Assembly: GCF_001468085.1 (NCBI RefSeq)
Contig: NZ_LNZB01000008.1
Span: 1 to 35,099 of the forward strand
DNA length: 35,099 nt
Origin: Legionella waltersii
Lineage (GTDB): Bacteria > Pseudomonadota > Gammaproteobacteria > Legionellales > Legionellaceae
Direction of reading: 5' to 3'
A program made the translations under genes and the position numbers. Of this stretch, positions 16,572 to 26,700 are shown one piece after another. The notes under the pieces were generated by a model. The model was not told the DNA's origin. It saw only the letters and a program-made list of their open reading frames with translations, and searched no databases. Position 1 is the stretch's first letter, and the number at the start of each line of letters is the position of its first letter.

Positions 16572-17315
16572 CTACATGTATTGGCCGCCATTGATATCAA
16601 AATTAGCTCCCGTAATAAATCCACTTTGTTCATCTGCAAGGAAAGTGACTAATCGAGCAATTTCTTGTGGCTGTCCCATGCGTCCAACCGGAATTTGGGC
16701 AACGATGGTATCTAAGATGTCTTCTCGCATGGATGAGAGCATTTCGGTTTTAATATAACCTGGGGAGATGGTATTCACCGTGATGCCTTTTTTTGCTACC
16801 TCCTGAGCTAGACTCATCGTGAATCCGTAAAGAGCTGATTTACTTGCCGAATAATTGCATTGGCCAAACTGCCCTTTGCGGCCATTAACGGAAGAAATGG
16901 TGATGATGCGCCCATAAGCATTATCCAGCATGCTGGATAATACCGTTTTAGACATATTAAAAACACTGTTTAAATTGGCATTAATGACGTTTTGCCATTG
17001 CATTTCAGTCATTTTTTTCAATGTGGCATCCTGAGTAACGCCTGCATTGTTGACGAGCACATCGACTTTCCCATATTGTTCAATAACCAAATCCGTTAAT
17101 TGTTCACAATCTTTGAATGACGAAATGTCTGCATAGGCAATGTCGATATCAAATCCCTGATGGAATTGTTTTTGTTGCCAATCTCTTGCCAAATCATGAT
17201 TGCCGCCTTTGAAATAGCAGGCAACCACTTGATAATTCATATGGTGCATTTCTTGGCAAATCGCTGTTCCAATACCCCCCATACCCCCAGTTACCAACGC
17301 AATCCGTTTATACAT
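16572..17315 (-). CDS. phaB: Acetoacetyl-CoA reductase, PhaB-type SDR (copy 1)
   Basis: 247 residues, short-chain dehydrogenase/reductase. The cofactor motif TGGMGGIG is near the N-terminus, and NNAG is followed by the catalytic Ser in ISSVNG and YSASK (Tyr-x3-Lys). [15 protein letters not shown] and the terminal [12 protein letters not shown] are typical of PhaB, which reduces acetoacetyl-CoA to (R)-3-hydroxybutyryl-CoA with NADPH for polyhydroxybutyrate synthesis. AGAGGG precedes the ATG. A cold-shock gene lies 122 bases upstream on the same strand. The same pair appears in opposite orientation at 33222-34226. A FabG-like fatty-acid role is less likely. Confidence 0.9.
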   Translation of the reverse strand: MYKRIALVTGGMGGIGTAICQEMHHMNYQVVACYFKGGNHDLARDWQQKQFHQGFDIDIAYADISSFKDCEQLTDLVIEQYGKVDVLVNNAGVTQDATLKKMTEMQWQNVINANLNSVFNMSKTVLSSMLDNAYGRIITISSVNGRKGQFGQCNYSASKSALYGFTMSLAQEVAKKGITVNTISPGYIKTEMLSSMREDILDTIVAQIPVGRMGQPQEIARLVTFLADEQSGFITGANFDINGGQYM

Positions 17316-17437
17316 CGCTATCCCTCTTTGATGTTGACTGGCTCACAATGCAAAACCAGTTGATTTACTACAGTACATATTGTTCTTGTCCAGTACCCTC
17401 TTTCACTGAAGGTAATAGGAGAAATCAAAATAATAGG

Positions 17438-17647
17438 TTATTTAATGAGTTCAACGTCTTCTGCTTGCGGTCCTTTTGGTCCTTTGCCCGCTTTAAACAG
17501 TACTTTCGCCCCTTCGGGAAGGGTTTTAAATCCACTGTTTTGAATTGCGCTAAAGTGAACAAAGTAATCTTTACCACTGCTTTCGATAAAGCCAAAGCCT
17601 TTGCTTTCATTAAACCATTTTACTTTACCACGAATTTTGTCTGACAT
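17438..17647 (-). CDS. Cold-shock domain protein (copy 1)
   Basis: 69 residues forming a single cold-shock domain. The RNA-binding motifs KGFGFI (RNP1) and YFVHFSAI (RNP2-like) are intact, and the start [17 protein letters not shown] is standard. It binds single-stranded RNA or DNA and may act as an RNA chaperone. A TTGCAG/TAAAAT promoter candidate lies just upstream. It is the upstream partner of phaB copy 1, and the paralogue at 33222 holds the same position. Confidence 0.93.
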   Translation of the reverse strand: MSDKIRGKVKWFNESKGFGFIESSGKDYFVHFSAIQNSGFKTLPEGAKVLFKAGKGPKGPQAEDVELIK

Positions 17648-17662
17648 TTTTTCAATCCTTAA

Positions 17663-17691
17663 ATTTTAGGGGTTTGGTTTAATATCTGCAA
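17663..17691 (-). promoter_or_regulatory. Candidate sigma-70 promoter of csp copy 1
   Basis: On the minus strand TTGCAG (17691-17686) and TAAAAT (17668-17663) are 17 bases apart. The -10 lies about 15 bases before the start codon, so the 5' leader would be very short, unlike the long leaders of E. coli csp genes. The csp copy 2 gene has TATACT at a similar distance (33193-33198). Confidence 0.3.
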
Positions 17692-17860
17692 TATGTCAAC
17701 ACTATTTATTTGCATCAGATGATAAAAATTGAACCAGCACTATCAAGAACATCGATTAATAATATTGCCACCTTAAGACAGCAATTTAGAATAGCTTGAA
17801 CTTTCTATTGATGAGCATGCTAGATCGTATTCAGGCAATTTGTTCTTCAATAAAGTCACA

Positions 17861-18037
17861 TTAGTGACCTCCTCCACCCATGCCACCATGTCCTCCTCCA
17901 TGTCCACCAGCTCCGCCGTAACCATCTTGAGTTGCCTCAGAATTGTGTGTCGATGTATGACAGGCACCTAACATGGAAGAGAGACTGATTAGGGTTAATG
18001 AAGCAAAAATAAGTGCGACTATCCTTGTATTTTTCAT
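17861..18037 (-). CDS. Gly/His-rich micro-lipoprotein, 58 residues
   Basis: A small gene read as ATG (18037) to TAA. The product has an N-terminal hydrophobic segment (VALIFASLTLISLSS), a lipobox MLGAC and a mature tail that becomes GGAGGHGGGHGGMGGGGH. GGAG precedes the ATG by about 10 bases. The composition resembles the tail of the secreted protein at 3225-3530. Lipid anchoring plus a His/Gly tail suggests a metal-binding envelope protein (inference). A longer frame on the same bases (17773-17967) does not give such a product. Confidence 0.65.
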   Translation of the reverse strand: MKNTRIVALIFASLTLISLSSMLGACHTSTHNSEATQDGYGGAGGHGGGHGGMGGGGH

Positions 18038-18147
18038 GCTGATAACTCCATGTTATAGTGTGTATAGCGGGTGTATTTGGGCACTATTGTACACTCAATC
18101 ATAGGGTTAAGGCCAGGATTACATTATTAACCGTAAGGAGTATCCTG

Positions 18148-18388
18148 ATGGATCGAGCAAACCTATCCTATGCGATAGGTCATTGTGTTTTTTTGGAAAA
18201 AATTAATCCAATAATGAAATCAATCGAATTATTAAGTCGACCAATTAAAGCAAATCGCTGAAGAATAGCAGGTGGCAGCGATCTTAAAAACAGATCAGAT
18301 GATAAGGGATGTGTATGAGTCAGTCAGAACAACTCATAATGATTTTATGACCAATTTATTTGAAGCGTTCTTTGAGGAACCAGATTAA
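18148..18388 (+). pseudogene. Decayed small gene of unknown function
   Basis: A strong AAGGAG stands 7 bases before the ATG at 18148, which opens a 37-codon frame ending at 18261. In the +1 frame, downstream codons read VDQLKQIAEE, then TAG (18266), then QVAAILKTDQMIRDVYESV and on to FEAFFEEPD at 18386. Together this looks like one helical protein of about 80 residues broken by a frameshift near 18235 and an in-frame stop. The first frame on its own could also be a real small peptide. I do not recognise the family. Confidence 0.35.
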
Positions 18389-18449
18389 AATGCAGGTATT
18401 GATCACATACCATGATGCTCGTTGTTTAGTTCGATAAATACCAGAGTTC

Positions 18450-18537
18450 AGATAACTTCAATTTATTCTAATTAGACGAGACATAAGTTCTCGCTTATTA
18501 TTAATTAGAACAGGAGGTTATCTGTCTTTGCAGATAA
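18450..18537. promoter_or_regulatory. Nested inverted repeats upstream of the P-type ATPase operon
   Basis: Three nested arm pairs: AGATAAC (18450-18456) with GTTATCT (18517-18523), TTCTAATT (18466-18473) with AATTAGAA (18503-18510), and CGAGA (18477-18481) with TCTCG (18489-18493). In addition TTATCTG (18518-18524) can pair with CAGATAA (18531-18537), which would compete with the outer arm. The whole lies 115-205 bases before the ATPase start. It could be a transcript leader with alternative folds or a set of operator sites. The rest of 18389-18653 shows no gene. Confidence 0.4.
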
Positions 18538-18653
18538 TTATGTGATAAATATCGTCTACGCATAGGATGAAATAGGCGCAATTGTTTGTTGCCGATGTCT
18601 CTTTATATTTTGCTAGCTAAAAATGGATAAATTGAATGCAAAGGATAGATGCA

Positions 18654-21344
18654 ATGACACAAATATGGCATGAAAGAACATCCCAGGATATCGCTGCTGG
18701 TTTCAAAATGGATTTGTCCCAAGGATTAACTCAAATTGAAGCTGAGCGGCGATTAATGGAATCAGGCCCTAATTTATTGACCAAACAAAAAAAAACGTCT
18801 CCCCTAATAATTTTTATACGACAATTAAATAGTTTAGTTATTTGGGTACTTCTAGGATCAGCCATTATTTCATTATTACTCGGGGAGAAGGTAAATGCGA
18901 TTGCTATTTTTGCCATCGTTGCACTAAATGCTGTCATTGGCTTTGTTTTAGAATATCGAGCAGATCGCGCTATTTTAGCATTACAACAAATGGCCGCTCC
19001 AAAAGCCACTGTATTACGTGATGGGCATGCGAAGATGGTTCCTACTCCTGATATTGTGCCTGGGGACCTTATCCTTTTTGAAAGTGGTGATTTAATTGCA
19101 GCAGATGCACGTCTTATCGACTTGTCATCATTAAAAATAAACGAAGCATCATTGACCGGGGAATCATTACCTATAGCGAAAAATATTAATTCCTGTCCTG
19201 CAGAAACGCCATTGGCTGATCGAAAAAACATGGTATTTATGGGAACTGCGGTTGCAAATGGCACTGGGCGCGCCATTGTGGTAGCTACCGGAATGCAGAC
19301 TGAAATGGGGCATATTGCTTTGATGCTAGGCGAAGCTTCACGCGATGAGACACCCTTACAAAAGAGATTAAATCAAGTTAGCTCTTATTTATTATCTATT
19401 TGTTTTTCGATTGTCATTTTAATTTTTATATTAGGGTTATTTCGCAATATTCCAGTTTTTAAATTATTTATGAGTTCAATCAGCTTGGCAGTTGCAGCCA
19501 TCCCTGAAGGATTAACTGCTGTGGTGACTGTTGCTTTGGCATTAAGTGTGCAACGTATGGTACGACGTGCTGTATTAGTAAGGCGAATATCTGCAGTTGA
19601 AACAATGGGCTGTCTACAAATTATATGTACTGATAAAACCGGAACGTTAACGGTTGGGGAAATGACAGCACGAAAACTTATTACCGCTGAGGGTATTTAT
19701 AATATTGTTGGCGAAGGTTATAACTTGACAGGTCATTTTACCCGTCAAAGTCAACCAATTAAAATCTCAGAAGATAATTTATTAAAGACCGCCCTGCGCG
19801 CAGCCGTTGCCTGCAATAACGCTGAGCTGACTTTGGAAAACAATCAATTGTCTGCTGTGGGCGATCCGACCGAAATTGCACTATTGATTGCAGCTGCTAA
19901 AGTTGGATTTTGGCGTGATGAACTAACATCCACTTTTACTCGTGTCAGAGAACTGCCTTTTAATTCCGAACGTAAACGCATGACAGTTTTATGTCGAGAG
20001 GCTGATCAATTATTTGCTTTTGTAAAAGGGGCTCCGGAAATTCTTTTGGAGCGCTGCACCCATCTATTGACGCACGATGGAATAAAAGAAATGACATCTA
20101 ATGATCGAGCTCGTATGCAACAATCCTGTCAATTAATGGCAAGTGAAGCATTACGACTTTTGGCTTTTGCAGAGCGTCGATTAGAGTTCTCATCTAGTAA
20201 AATAGCCGACGAGGACATCGAAAATAATCTGGTTTTTTTAGGACTTGTCGGATTACAAGATCCACCCCATGCAGATGTAAAAGACTCGGTTAGTCGGTGC
20301 AAACAAGCTGGGATAAAACCCGTGATGATCACAGGCGATCACCCGAATACGGCAAAAGCAATTGCTGAAGAGCTTGGTATTTTAAATGCTGGAGATCGAT
20401 TAATAACAGGTGTCGAGCTTGATAAAATGTCCGATGATGAGTTTCTGAAATGCGTCACAGAAATTGCAGTCTATGCCAGGGTGTCTGCTGAGCATAAATT
20501 AAAAATCATTCGTGCCTGGAAAAAAAATCAAAAGATTGTTGCAATGACTGGTGATGGGGTCAATGACGCGCCTGCATTAAAAGAATCATCAATTGGCCTT
20601 GCGATGGGAAAAACAGGTACTGCAGTGACCAAGGAAGCAGCAGATGTGATTATAATGGATAATAGTTTTACTTCCATCGTAGCGGGCATTGAGGAAGGTC
20701 GTACAATTTATGACAATATATCAAAAACACTTGCTTATTTATTAGCAGGGAATGCCAGTGAATTACTGATAGTATTTGTGGCCTTGTTAATAGGATGGCC
20801 CTTGCCTTTATTACCTGTTCAATTACTTTGGATTAACTTAGTCACGGATGGACTACCTGGAATTGCTCTGGCCACTGAAATGACAGAGCCGGGAACACTT
20901 AATCGTCCTCCAAGAGATCCTGAAAAGCCATTTATGGATGCATTTTTTCTAGGTCGTGTGGCTTTTATTGGATTTCTAACCTCCTTAGTCGTACTAAGCA
21001 TTTTTGGCTATGAGTACTTAGTAAATGGTGATTTGATACAGGCGCAAGATGCCGCATTTTCAGTATTAGTGATTGCGAATCTTTTGCGCGCGTTTGGTGC
21101 CCGCAGTCGGACAAAAACAATTTGGCAACTCGGTTTTTTTTCAAATATACGATTGTTTTTTGTTGTGGGTATCAGTTTTTCACTGCAGTTATTGATCCAT
21201 CATATTCCAATGTTACAAGCTATTTTTGGGATTAGCGCTGTCTCATTAACGCAGTGCCTACTTTGGGTGGTTTTAGGGATGATTCCTTTATTAGTATTGG
21301 AAACTCAAAAATTGTTAAGGAAGAAATCCAATGAGGCGTTTTAA
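18654..21344 (+). CDS. P2-type cation-transporting ATPase, Ca2+-ATPase-like
   Basis: 896 residues from the ATG at 18654, preceded by AAGGA with 8-base spacing (an ATG six codons earlier lacks this). P-type landmarks: the TGES loop, phosphorylation site DKTGT at D327, and MTGDGVNDAPAL in the hinge. The membrane helices carry Ca2+-ATPase ligands: PEGL with E285, N700 and E703 in NASEL, and N728, T731 and D732 in NLVTDG, aligning with SERCA E309, N768, E771, N796, T799 and D800. The position of SERCA E908 reads as Ser by eye, so one ion site is more likely. The CPx motif and heavy-metal domains of copper P1B ATPases are absent. It should export Ca2+ or a similar divalent ion. Its 3' end overlaps the cusC-like start by 14 bases, making it the head of the efflux operon. 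Confidence 0.9.
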   Translation: MTQIWHERTSQDIAAGFKMDLSQGLTQIEAERRLMESGPNLLTKQKKTSPLIIFIRQLNSLVIWVLLGSAIISLLLGEKVNAIAIFAIVALNAVIGFVLEYRADRAILALQQMAAPKATVLRDGHAKMVPTPDIVPGDLILFESGDLIAADARLIDLSSLKINEASLTGESLPIAKNINSCPAETPLADRKNMVFMGTAVANGTGRAIVVATGMQTEMGHIALMLGEASRDETPLQKRLNQVSSYLLSICFSIVILIFILGLFRNIPVFKLFMSSISLAVAAIPEGLTAVVTVALALSVQRMVRRAVLVRRISAVETMGCLQIICTDKTGTLTVGEMTARKLITAEGIYNIVGEGYNLTGHFTRQSQPIKISEDNLLKTALRAAVACNNAELTLENNQLSAVGDPTEIALLIAAAKVGFWRDELTSTFTRVRELPFNSERKRMTVLCREADQLFAFVKGAPEILLERCTHLLTHDGIKEMTSNDRARMQQSCQLMASEALRLLAFAERRLEFSSSKIADEDIENNLVFLGLVGLQDPPHADVKDSVSRCKQAGIKPVMITGDHPNTAKAIAEELGILNAGDRLITGVELDKMSDDEFLKCVTEIAVYARVSAEHKLKIIRAWKKNQKIVAMTGDGVNDAPALKESSIGLAMGKTGTAVTKEAADVIIMDNSFTSIVAGIEEGRTIYDNISKTLAYLLAGNASELLIVFVALLIGWPLPLLPVQLLWINLVTDGLPGIALATEMTEPGTLNRPPRDPEKPFMDAFFLGRVAFIGFLTSLVVLSIFGYEYLVNGDLIQAQDAAFSVLVIANLLRAFGARSRTKTIWQLGFFSNIRLFFVVGISFSLQLLIHHIPMLQAIFGISAVSLTQCLLWVVLGMIPLLVLETQKLLRKKSNEAF

Positions 21345-22599
21345 TTTTAAAAAAATCGTTTGGTGCTACATCGCTATTGTATTAGTCAATATTTCTATTG
21401 GTTCTTTAGTAGTCCATGCGAAGCCTTCACACATGTTATCTGCGCTCATCCAGGAAGCCATGAGATGTAATCCCCAAATTAAGGCTGCGCGTGATCGTTG
21501 GTTGGCAGCTAACCATGCTATTCCACAAGCGCGTGCGCTGCCTGACCCCATGCTTAATGCTGGTTACATTAACATGTCTGGTAATATTCCTGGAGACGTA
21601 GATCCGAGAAAAGAGCAAATGCTTGGCGGTAGTCAAGAAATTCCTTTCCCTGGGAAGTTGGTGGTCCGAGGACGGATAGCAACGCTTGAGGCAAAACGAG
21701 CTGCGGCAGATTATCAAGCAACCAGCTTAGCCGTTATTGCACAACTAAAACGAATTTATTATGACCTTTATTTTGCTAATAAATCGATTGATATATTGCA
21801 AAAAAATCAACTCCTTCTTGAAGATATGGAACAAAGTGCACGTACCAATTACAGCGTTGGCAAGACACCGCAGCAAGATGTTTTTCGAGCACAAACCGAA
21901 ATTTCACGCCTTCTCATGCGCTTGGTGATATTAAGGCAAGAAAGAGCTTCACTAGAGGCCGACATTAATCGTCTTTTAAACCGTTCCCTGGATATTTCCA
22001 TTAACACCCCTTCATCTTTGTCCGTAACGTCCATGCGATACGATATAAAACATTTTGATGCACTGCTTAAACGCCGCTCGCCACAGTTAAAAATGCAACA
22101 AAGAAATGTAGAAAAAGGTCGTCAGGGTGTTCAATTAAGTAAAATGGATTATTTTCCTGATGTTGAAATCGAAGGAGGGCGGTTGCATGATACGGCAATG
22201 CACACCAAAGGCTATCAAGTCTTGCTGAAAGCAACGGTCCCCCTTTATTTTATGCAAAAACAAAATAACGAAGTAAGGGAATCACTTGCTCGCTACAATG
22301 CCGATATAGAAGATCTCCATACTACCTACCAAATGCTTTCATTTCAGGTGAAAAATGCCTATCTATTGGCTCAACGCTCTGGGCAATTAATTCAATTGAT
22401 TCAATACACCATTATTCCTCAAGCCACATTAACCTTTACTTCTTCGCAAGCGACTTATGGTGTTGGAAAAGTGGACTTTCTAACCTTACTCAATAATTTA
22501 TTAACCTTGCAAGAGAATGAATTGGAATTACAAAGTGAAATTGTTCAACATGAAAAGGCAATTACTCAGATAGAAGAAACCACAGGGACTTTCTTATGA
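21331..22599 (+). CDS. cusC: Outer-membrane efflux protein, TolC/CusC type
   Basis: 422 residues with a signal peptide ending near VVHA (about residue 30). The body shows the two-repeat TolC pattern of long helices: ALIQEAMRCNPQIKAARDR, then an Ala/Gln-rich coil, and a second half ending in VGKVDFLTLLNNLLTLQENELEL. It forms the outer-membrane channel of a tripartite heavy-metal pump. AAGG precedes the ATG, which lies inside the end of the ATPase gene; the stop overlaps the next start (ATGA). In Legionella the equivalent is called HelC. Confidence 0.9.
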   Translation: MRRFNFKKIVWCYIAIVLVNISIGSLVVHAKPSHMLSALIQEAMRCNPQIKAARDRWLAANHAIPQARALPDPMLNAGYINMSGNIPGDVDPRKEQMLGGSQEIPFPGKLVVRGRIATLEAKRAAADYQATSLAVIAQLKRIYYDLYFANKSIDILQKNQLLLEDMEQSARTNYSVGKTPQQDVFRAQTEISRLLMRLVILRQERASLEADINRLLNRSLDISINTPSSLSVTSMRYDIKHFDALLKRRSPQLKMQQRNVEKGRQGVQLSKMDYFPDVEIEGGRLHDTAMHTKGYQVLLKATVPLYFMQKQNNEVRESLARYNADIEDLHTTYQMLSFQVKNAYLLAQRSGQLIQLIQYTIIPQATLTFTSSQATYGVGKVDFLTLLNNLLTLQENELELQSEIVQHEKAITQIEETTGTFL

Positions 22600-23726
22600 A
22601 TTTTATAGTGATTAAACAGTTCGCTCTCATTCCTATTTTCTTGGTTATTTTGCAAGTAACTCATGCCCAAGGAACAAACGATGAACATGGCACGATGGAT
22701 ATGAATCAGTCCACGTCGAAGAATGAGATTGTTATCGATCCTGTGCGTTTGCAATCCATTGGCATAACATCTGAGTCTGCATCTTCTCAAATGGTCAATA
22801 AATCGATTCGCACTGTAGGACGTATTGAAGCTGATGAGCGACTTGTAGCACATGTTCATGTGCGCTTTGATGGCTGGATAGAACAATTATTCGTCAATTT
22901 TACTGGCGAACAGGTGAAGCAAGGGCAAGCGCTTTTTACTGTGTATAGCCCCGATTTAGTTTCAACTCAACAAGAATACTTACTTGCCCTGCATGCTCAA
23001 AAAATCTTAGGTAAAAATGCAACGTCAAAAGCTGCAACAGGTGCCCAGGGTGCTTTTCAAGCTGCTTATCAAAGGCTTTTGTTATGGGGAATTTCTGAAA
23101 AAGAAATTGAGCAACTTAAACGCACGGGCAAAGTGACAAGAACGATGACCATTGATTCACCAATCCAAGGTACGGTGATTAAGAAAATGGCGCTTGCAGG
23201 AATGCGCATTGAGCCTGGGGATGAGCTGTATACGATTGCTGATTTGTCCCACTTATGGATTTTAGGGGATATTTATGAATATGAATTGCCTTATATTCAG
23301 GTTGGACAAACGGCTGATGTGACACTGACCTATTTGCCAAATAAGTTATTTAAGGCCAAGCTTAAATTTATTTATCCCACGGTGGATATGAAAACACGTA
23401 CCGCTAAAGTTCGGTTTGAGGTTGACAATCAAGGTGAACAATTAAAGCCAGGTATGTATGTCAATTTGGAATTAAAAATCCCGTTAGGCAAGCTTCTCGT
23501 TGTAAATAAAAATGCAGTGTTACTCACTGGTGAGCGAGCGGTAATTTTTATCTATCATGGTAATGGTAAAATTGAATGGAGAAATGTAACGTTGGGCGTT
23601 CGAGCAGGGGATTTGATTGAAATAAAGCAAGGAATCAAGGAAGGAGAAAAGGTTATTACTTCAGCAAACTTCCTGATTGACTCTGAAAGCCAGTTAAAAG
23701 CAGCAATGGGTGGTATGCAACATTAA
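22596..23726 (+). CDS. cusB: Periplasmic adaptor of copper/silver efflux pump, CusB type
   Basis: 376 residues. The signal peptide is at about 1-24, followed by an N-terminal flexible segment EHGTMDMNQ with M34 and M36, similar to the Met residues with which CusB takes up Cu(I). Then come the membrane-fusion domains: barrel-sandwich strands with GWIEQLFVNFTGEQVKQGQ, a helical hairpin (VSTQQEYLLALHAQK), and a beta-barrel region around PIQGTVIKKMALAGMRIEPG. It links the inner-membrane pump to the outer-membrane channel. Coupled by ATGA to cusC and 14 bases ahead of cusA. Known as HelB in Legionella. Confidence 0.92.
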   Translation: MNFIVIKQFALIPIFLVILQVTHAQGTNDEHGTMDMNQSTSKNEIVIDPVRLQSIGITSESASSQMVNKSIRTVGRIEADERLVAHVHVRFDGWIEQLFVNFTGEQVKQGQALFTVYSPDLVSTQQEYLLALHAQKILGKNATSKAATGAQGAFQAAYQRLLLWGISEKEIEQLKRTGKVTRTMTIDSPIQGTVIKKMALAGMRIEPGDELYTIADLSHLWILGDIYEYELPYIQVGQTADVTLTYLPNKLFKAKLKFIYPTVDMKTRTAKVRFEVDNQGEQLKPGMYVNLELKIPLGKLLVVNKNAVLLTGERAVIFIYHGNGKIEWRNVTLGVRAGDLIEIKQGIKEGEKVITSANFLIDSESQLKAAMGGMQH

Positions 23727-23740
23727 TAAAAAGGGATTTT

Positions 23741-26700
23741 ATGGTTGAGCGAATCATTGAGTTTTGTGCACGCAATCGATTTATTGTGTTGCTCTTCGTG
23801 CTGGGATTTTCCTTAATGGGCTGGTTGGCTTTAAAAAATACCCGCATGGATGCTCTGCCTGATATTTCGGACACCCAAGTCATCGTGTATACCACCTGGA
23901 TGGGTCGCTCTCCCGATCTCATGGAAGATCAAGTGACTTACCCCATTGTGACCGCTCTTTTATCGGCACCCAATGTGGTTGCGGTGCGTGGTTTTTCTGA
24001 TTTTGGATTTTCTTACGTTTACATCATTTTTAAAGACGGAACAGATATTTATTGGGCGCGTTCTCGTGTCTTGGAGTACATGAGTCAACTGGCAGGAAAA
24101 TTGCCTGAAGGGGTGACCCCTCAATTAGGACCTGATGCGACACCTGTAGGCTGGATATATCAATATGCCTTGGTCGATGAATCAGGAAAGCACAATTTAG
24201 CGGAATTACGTACTTTTCAAGATTGGTATTTACGTTATTGGTTAAGAAGCGTTCCTGGGGTATCTGAAGTGGCCAGTGTGGGTGGCTTTGTCAAGCAATA
24301 TCAAATCAATTTAGATCCAGTTAAAGTTCTCGCCTATAACCTGTCAATCCCAGAAATTATCGAAAAAATTCGCATGAGTAATAATGACACTGGAGGACGG
24401 GTTATTGAGTTCTCCGGGGTAGAATACATGATTCGTGGACGAGGTTATATTAAGTCGACGGATGATATCGAAAAAATTGCGGTGGGTATCAATGCGAATG
24501 GAACACCGATTTTGTTGCGTGATGTAGCGACCGTGCAGCTGGGTTCGGACATGCGTCGTGGAGTGGTTGATTTAAATGGTCAAGGGGAAACGGTTGGCGG
24601 CATTGTGATTATGCGCTTTGGCGAAGACGTGTTGGAAGTATTGAATCGGATAAAGACCAAATTGAAAGAAGTGGCTTCTGCTATTCCTGAAGGCATTAAG
24701 ATAATGCCGGTTTACGACCGCAGCAATCTCATTTCCGAGGCAATCTCAACAGCCAATTGGAATTTGATAGAAGAGCTTATTGTGGTTGGTTTATTAATCA
24801 TTGTCTTTTTAGGGCATTTCCGTTCGGCGTTAATTCCGATTATTACCTTGCCGCTTGCGATTTTAATCTCATTTATTCCCATTTATTTTTTCAATATTGG
24901 CCTTAACATCATGTCGATTGGCGGCATTATCGTGGCCATTGGGGATATGGTGGATGCAGCCATTATCATGGTCGATAATGCCCATAAACGATTAGCTGAT
25001 TGGGAAGCATCAGGGAGTCAAGGGGATCGTACCCGTGTTTTAATTGATTCTGCTAAAGAAGTAGGTCCAGCTATTTTTGCTTCGTTGCTGGTTATAGCGA
25101 TATCTTTCATGCCTGTTTTTACCTTGGAAGCCCAAGAAGGTAGGTTATTTTCACCTTTAGCTTATACAAAAAACTTAGCTATTTTCATGAGTGCGTTGTT
25201 AGCCATTACCTTAATCCCGATGTTATTACCTATTTTAGTGCGCGGACGAATTATCCCTGAACAAAAGCATCCGATTACTCGTTTCTTGCAAAAAATTTAT
25301 GCCCCCGTTTTAAAATTAGCCTTAAAACATCGTAATTCTGTCATGGCGGTTGCGGTTCTATTCGCTTTATCTACTATCCCTCTTTACAAAATGATTGGTA
25401 CTGAATTCATGCCACCTCTTTATGAAGGTACGATTTTATACATGCCTGTCACCTTGCCCGGGATTTCTGTGACCCAAGCCTCAGCCTTGCTCCAAGAAAT
25501 GGATAAAAAATTAAAGGCATTTCCCGAAGTCGACCATGTTTTTGGAAAAACGGGGCGAGCTGAAACATCCACCGATCCATCACCGTTTAATATGATGGAA
25601 GTGATTGTGGAGTTAAAGCCTAAGGCATCTTGGCGTAAAGGGGTGACTTATGAAAGTTTGATCGCCGAAATGGACAAAGCATTGCAATTTCCGGGTGTGA
25701 GCAACGCCTGGACCATGCCGATTAAAGCGCGCAATGACATGCTCACTACAGGAATTCGTACCGCCTTAGGAATTAAAATTTTTGGACCAGACATAAAGAA
25801 AATTGAATCCATTGGTAAAGAAATTGAAATGCTTGCTAAAGAAGTACCTGGAACGCGAACAACTTATGCAGAACGGGTAGCGGGTGGTTATTTTCTTGAT
25901 TTTGAAATCAATCGCGATCAACTGGCTCGTTATGGTTTGACCATCATGGATGTCAATCGAATTATTGAATCGGCAGTCGGTGGTGAGAATATTGCGACCA
26001 CCATTGAAGGTCGCGAGCGCTATCCCATCAATGTGCGTTATTTACGAGAGTTACGTGATGATCCCGATAAATTAAATCGCATTTTGGTTAAAACACCCAG
26101 TGGCGCAGAAGTGCCGATTGCCCAATTAGTCACGTTAACTTTTCGTTCAGGCCCTGCCATGGTTCGTGATGAGAATGGGATGTTGGCGGGTTATGTCTTT
26201 ATAGACATCAGCGGCCGAGATATTGGCAGTTATGTTGAGGACTTAAAACAACAAGTGAAAACAAAAATTAAATTGCCTCCGGGTTATACCCTTGCCTGGT
26301 CAGGCCAATATGAATTTATGCAACGAGTTTATGAGCGGTTAAAAATTTTTGTACCACTCACTTTAGCGATTATTTTCATTTTATTCTATTTTACCTTCCG
26401 CAGTGTTGCGGAGACCTTGATGGTGATGCTCGGTGTTCCTTTTGCACTATTTGGCGGATTTTTGTTGCTTCTTCTACTAGGATATAACATGAGTATCGCA
26501 GTATGGGTCGGGATGATTGCTTTAGCCGGTGTTGCAGCTGAAACCAGTGCAGTCATGCTGGCTTATCTTGATTCAGATTACAATGAAAAGAAAGCAAAAG
26601 GGTTACTAAACACATTACCCGATTTAATTCAAACGGTACAGCTTTGTTCCGTATCACGTATTCGTCCTATGGCGATGGCAGGATTGGCCAACATATTGGG

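Noticed and set aside
17773..17967. 64-codon minus-strand frame
   Set aside because: Overlaps the Gly/His-rich lipoprotein gene in another frame; only the latter has a signal peptide, lipobox and a ribosome-binding site.
18731..19276. 181-codon minus-strand frame inside the P-type ATPase gene
   Set aside because: Antisense shadow of a conserved region; composition is not protein-like and no start signal is seen.
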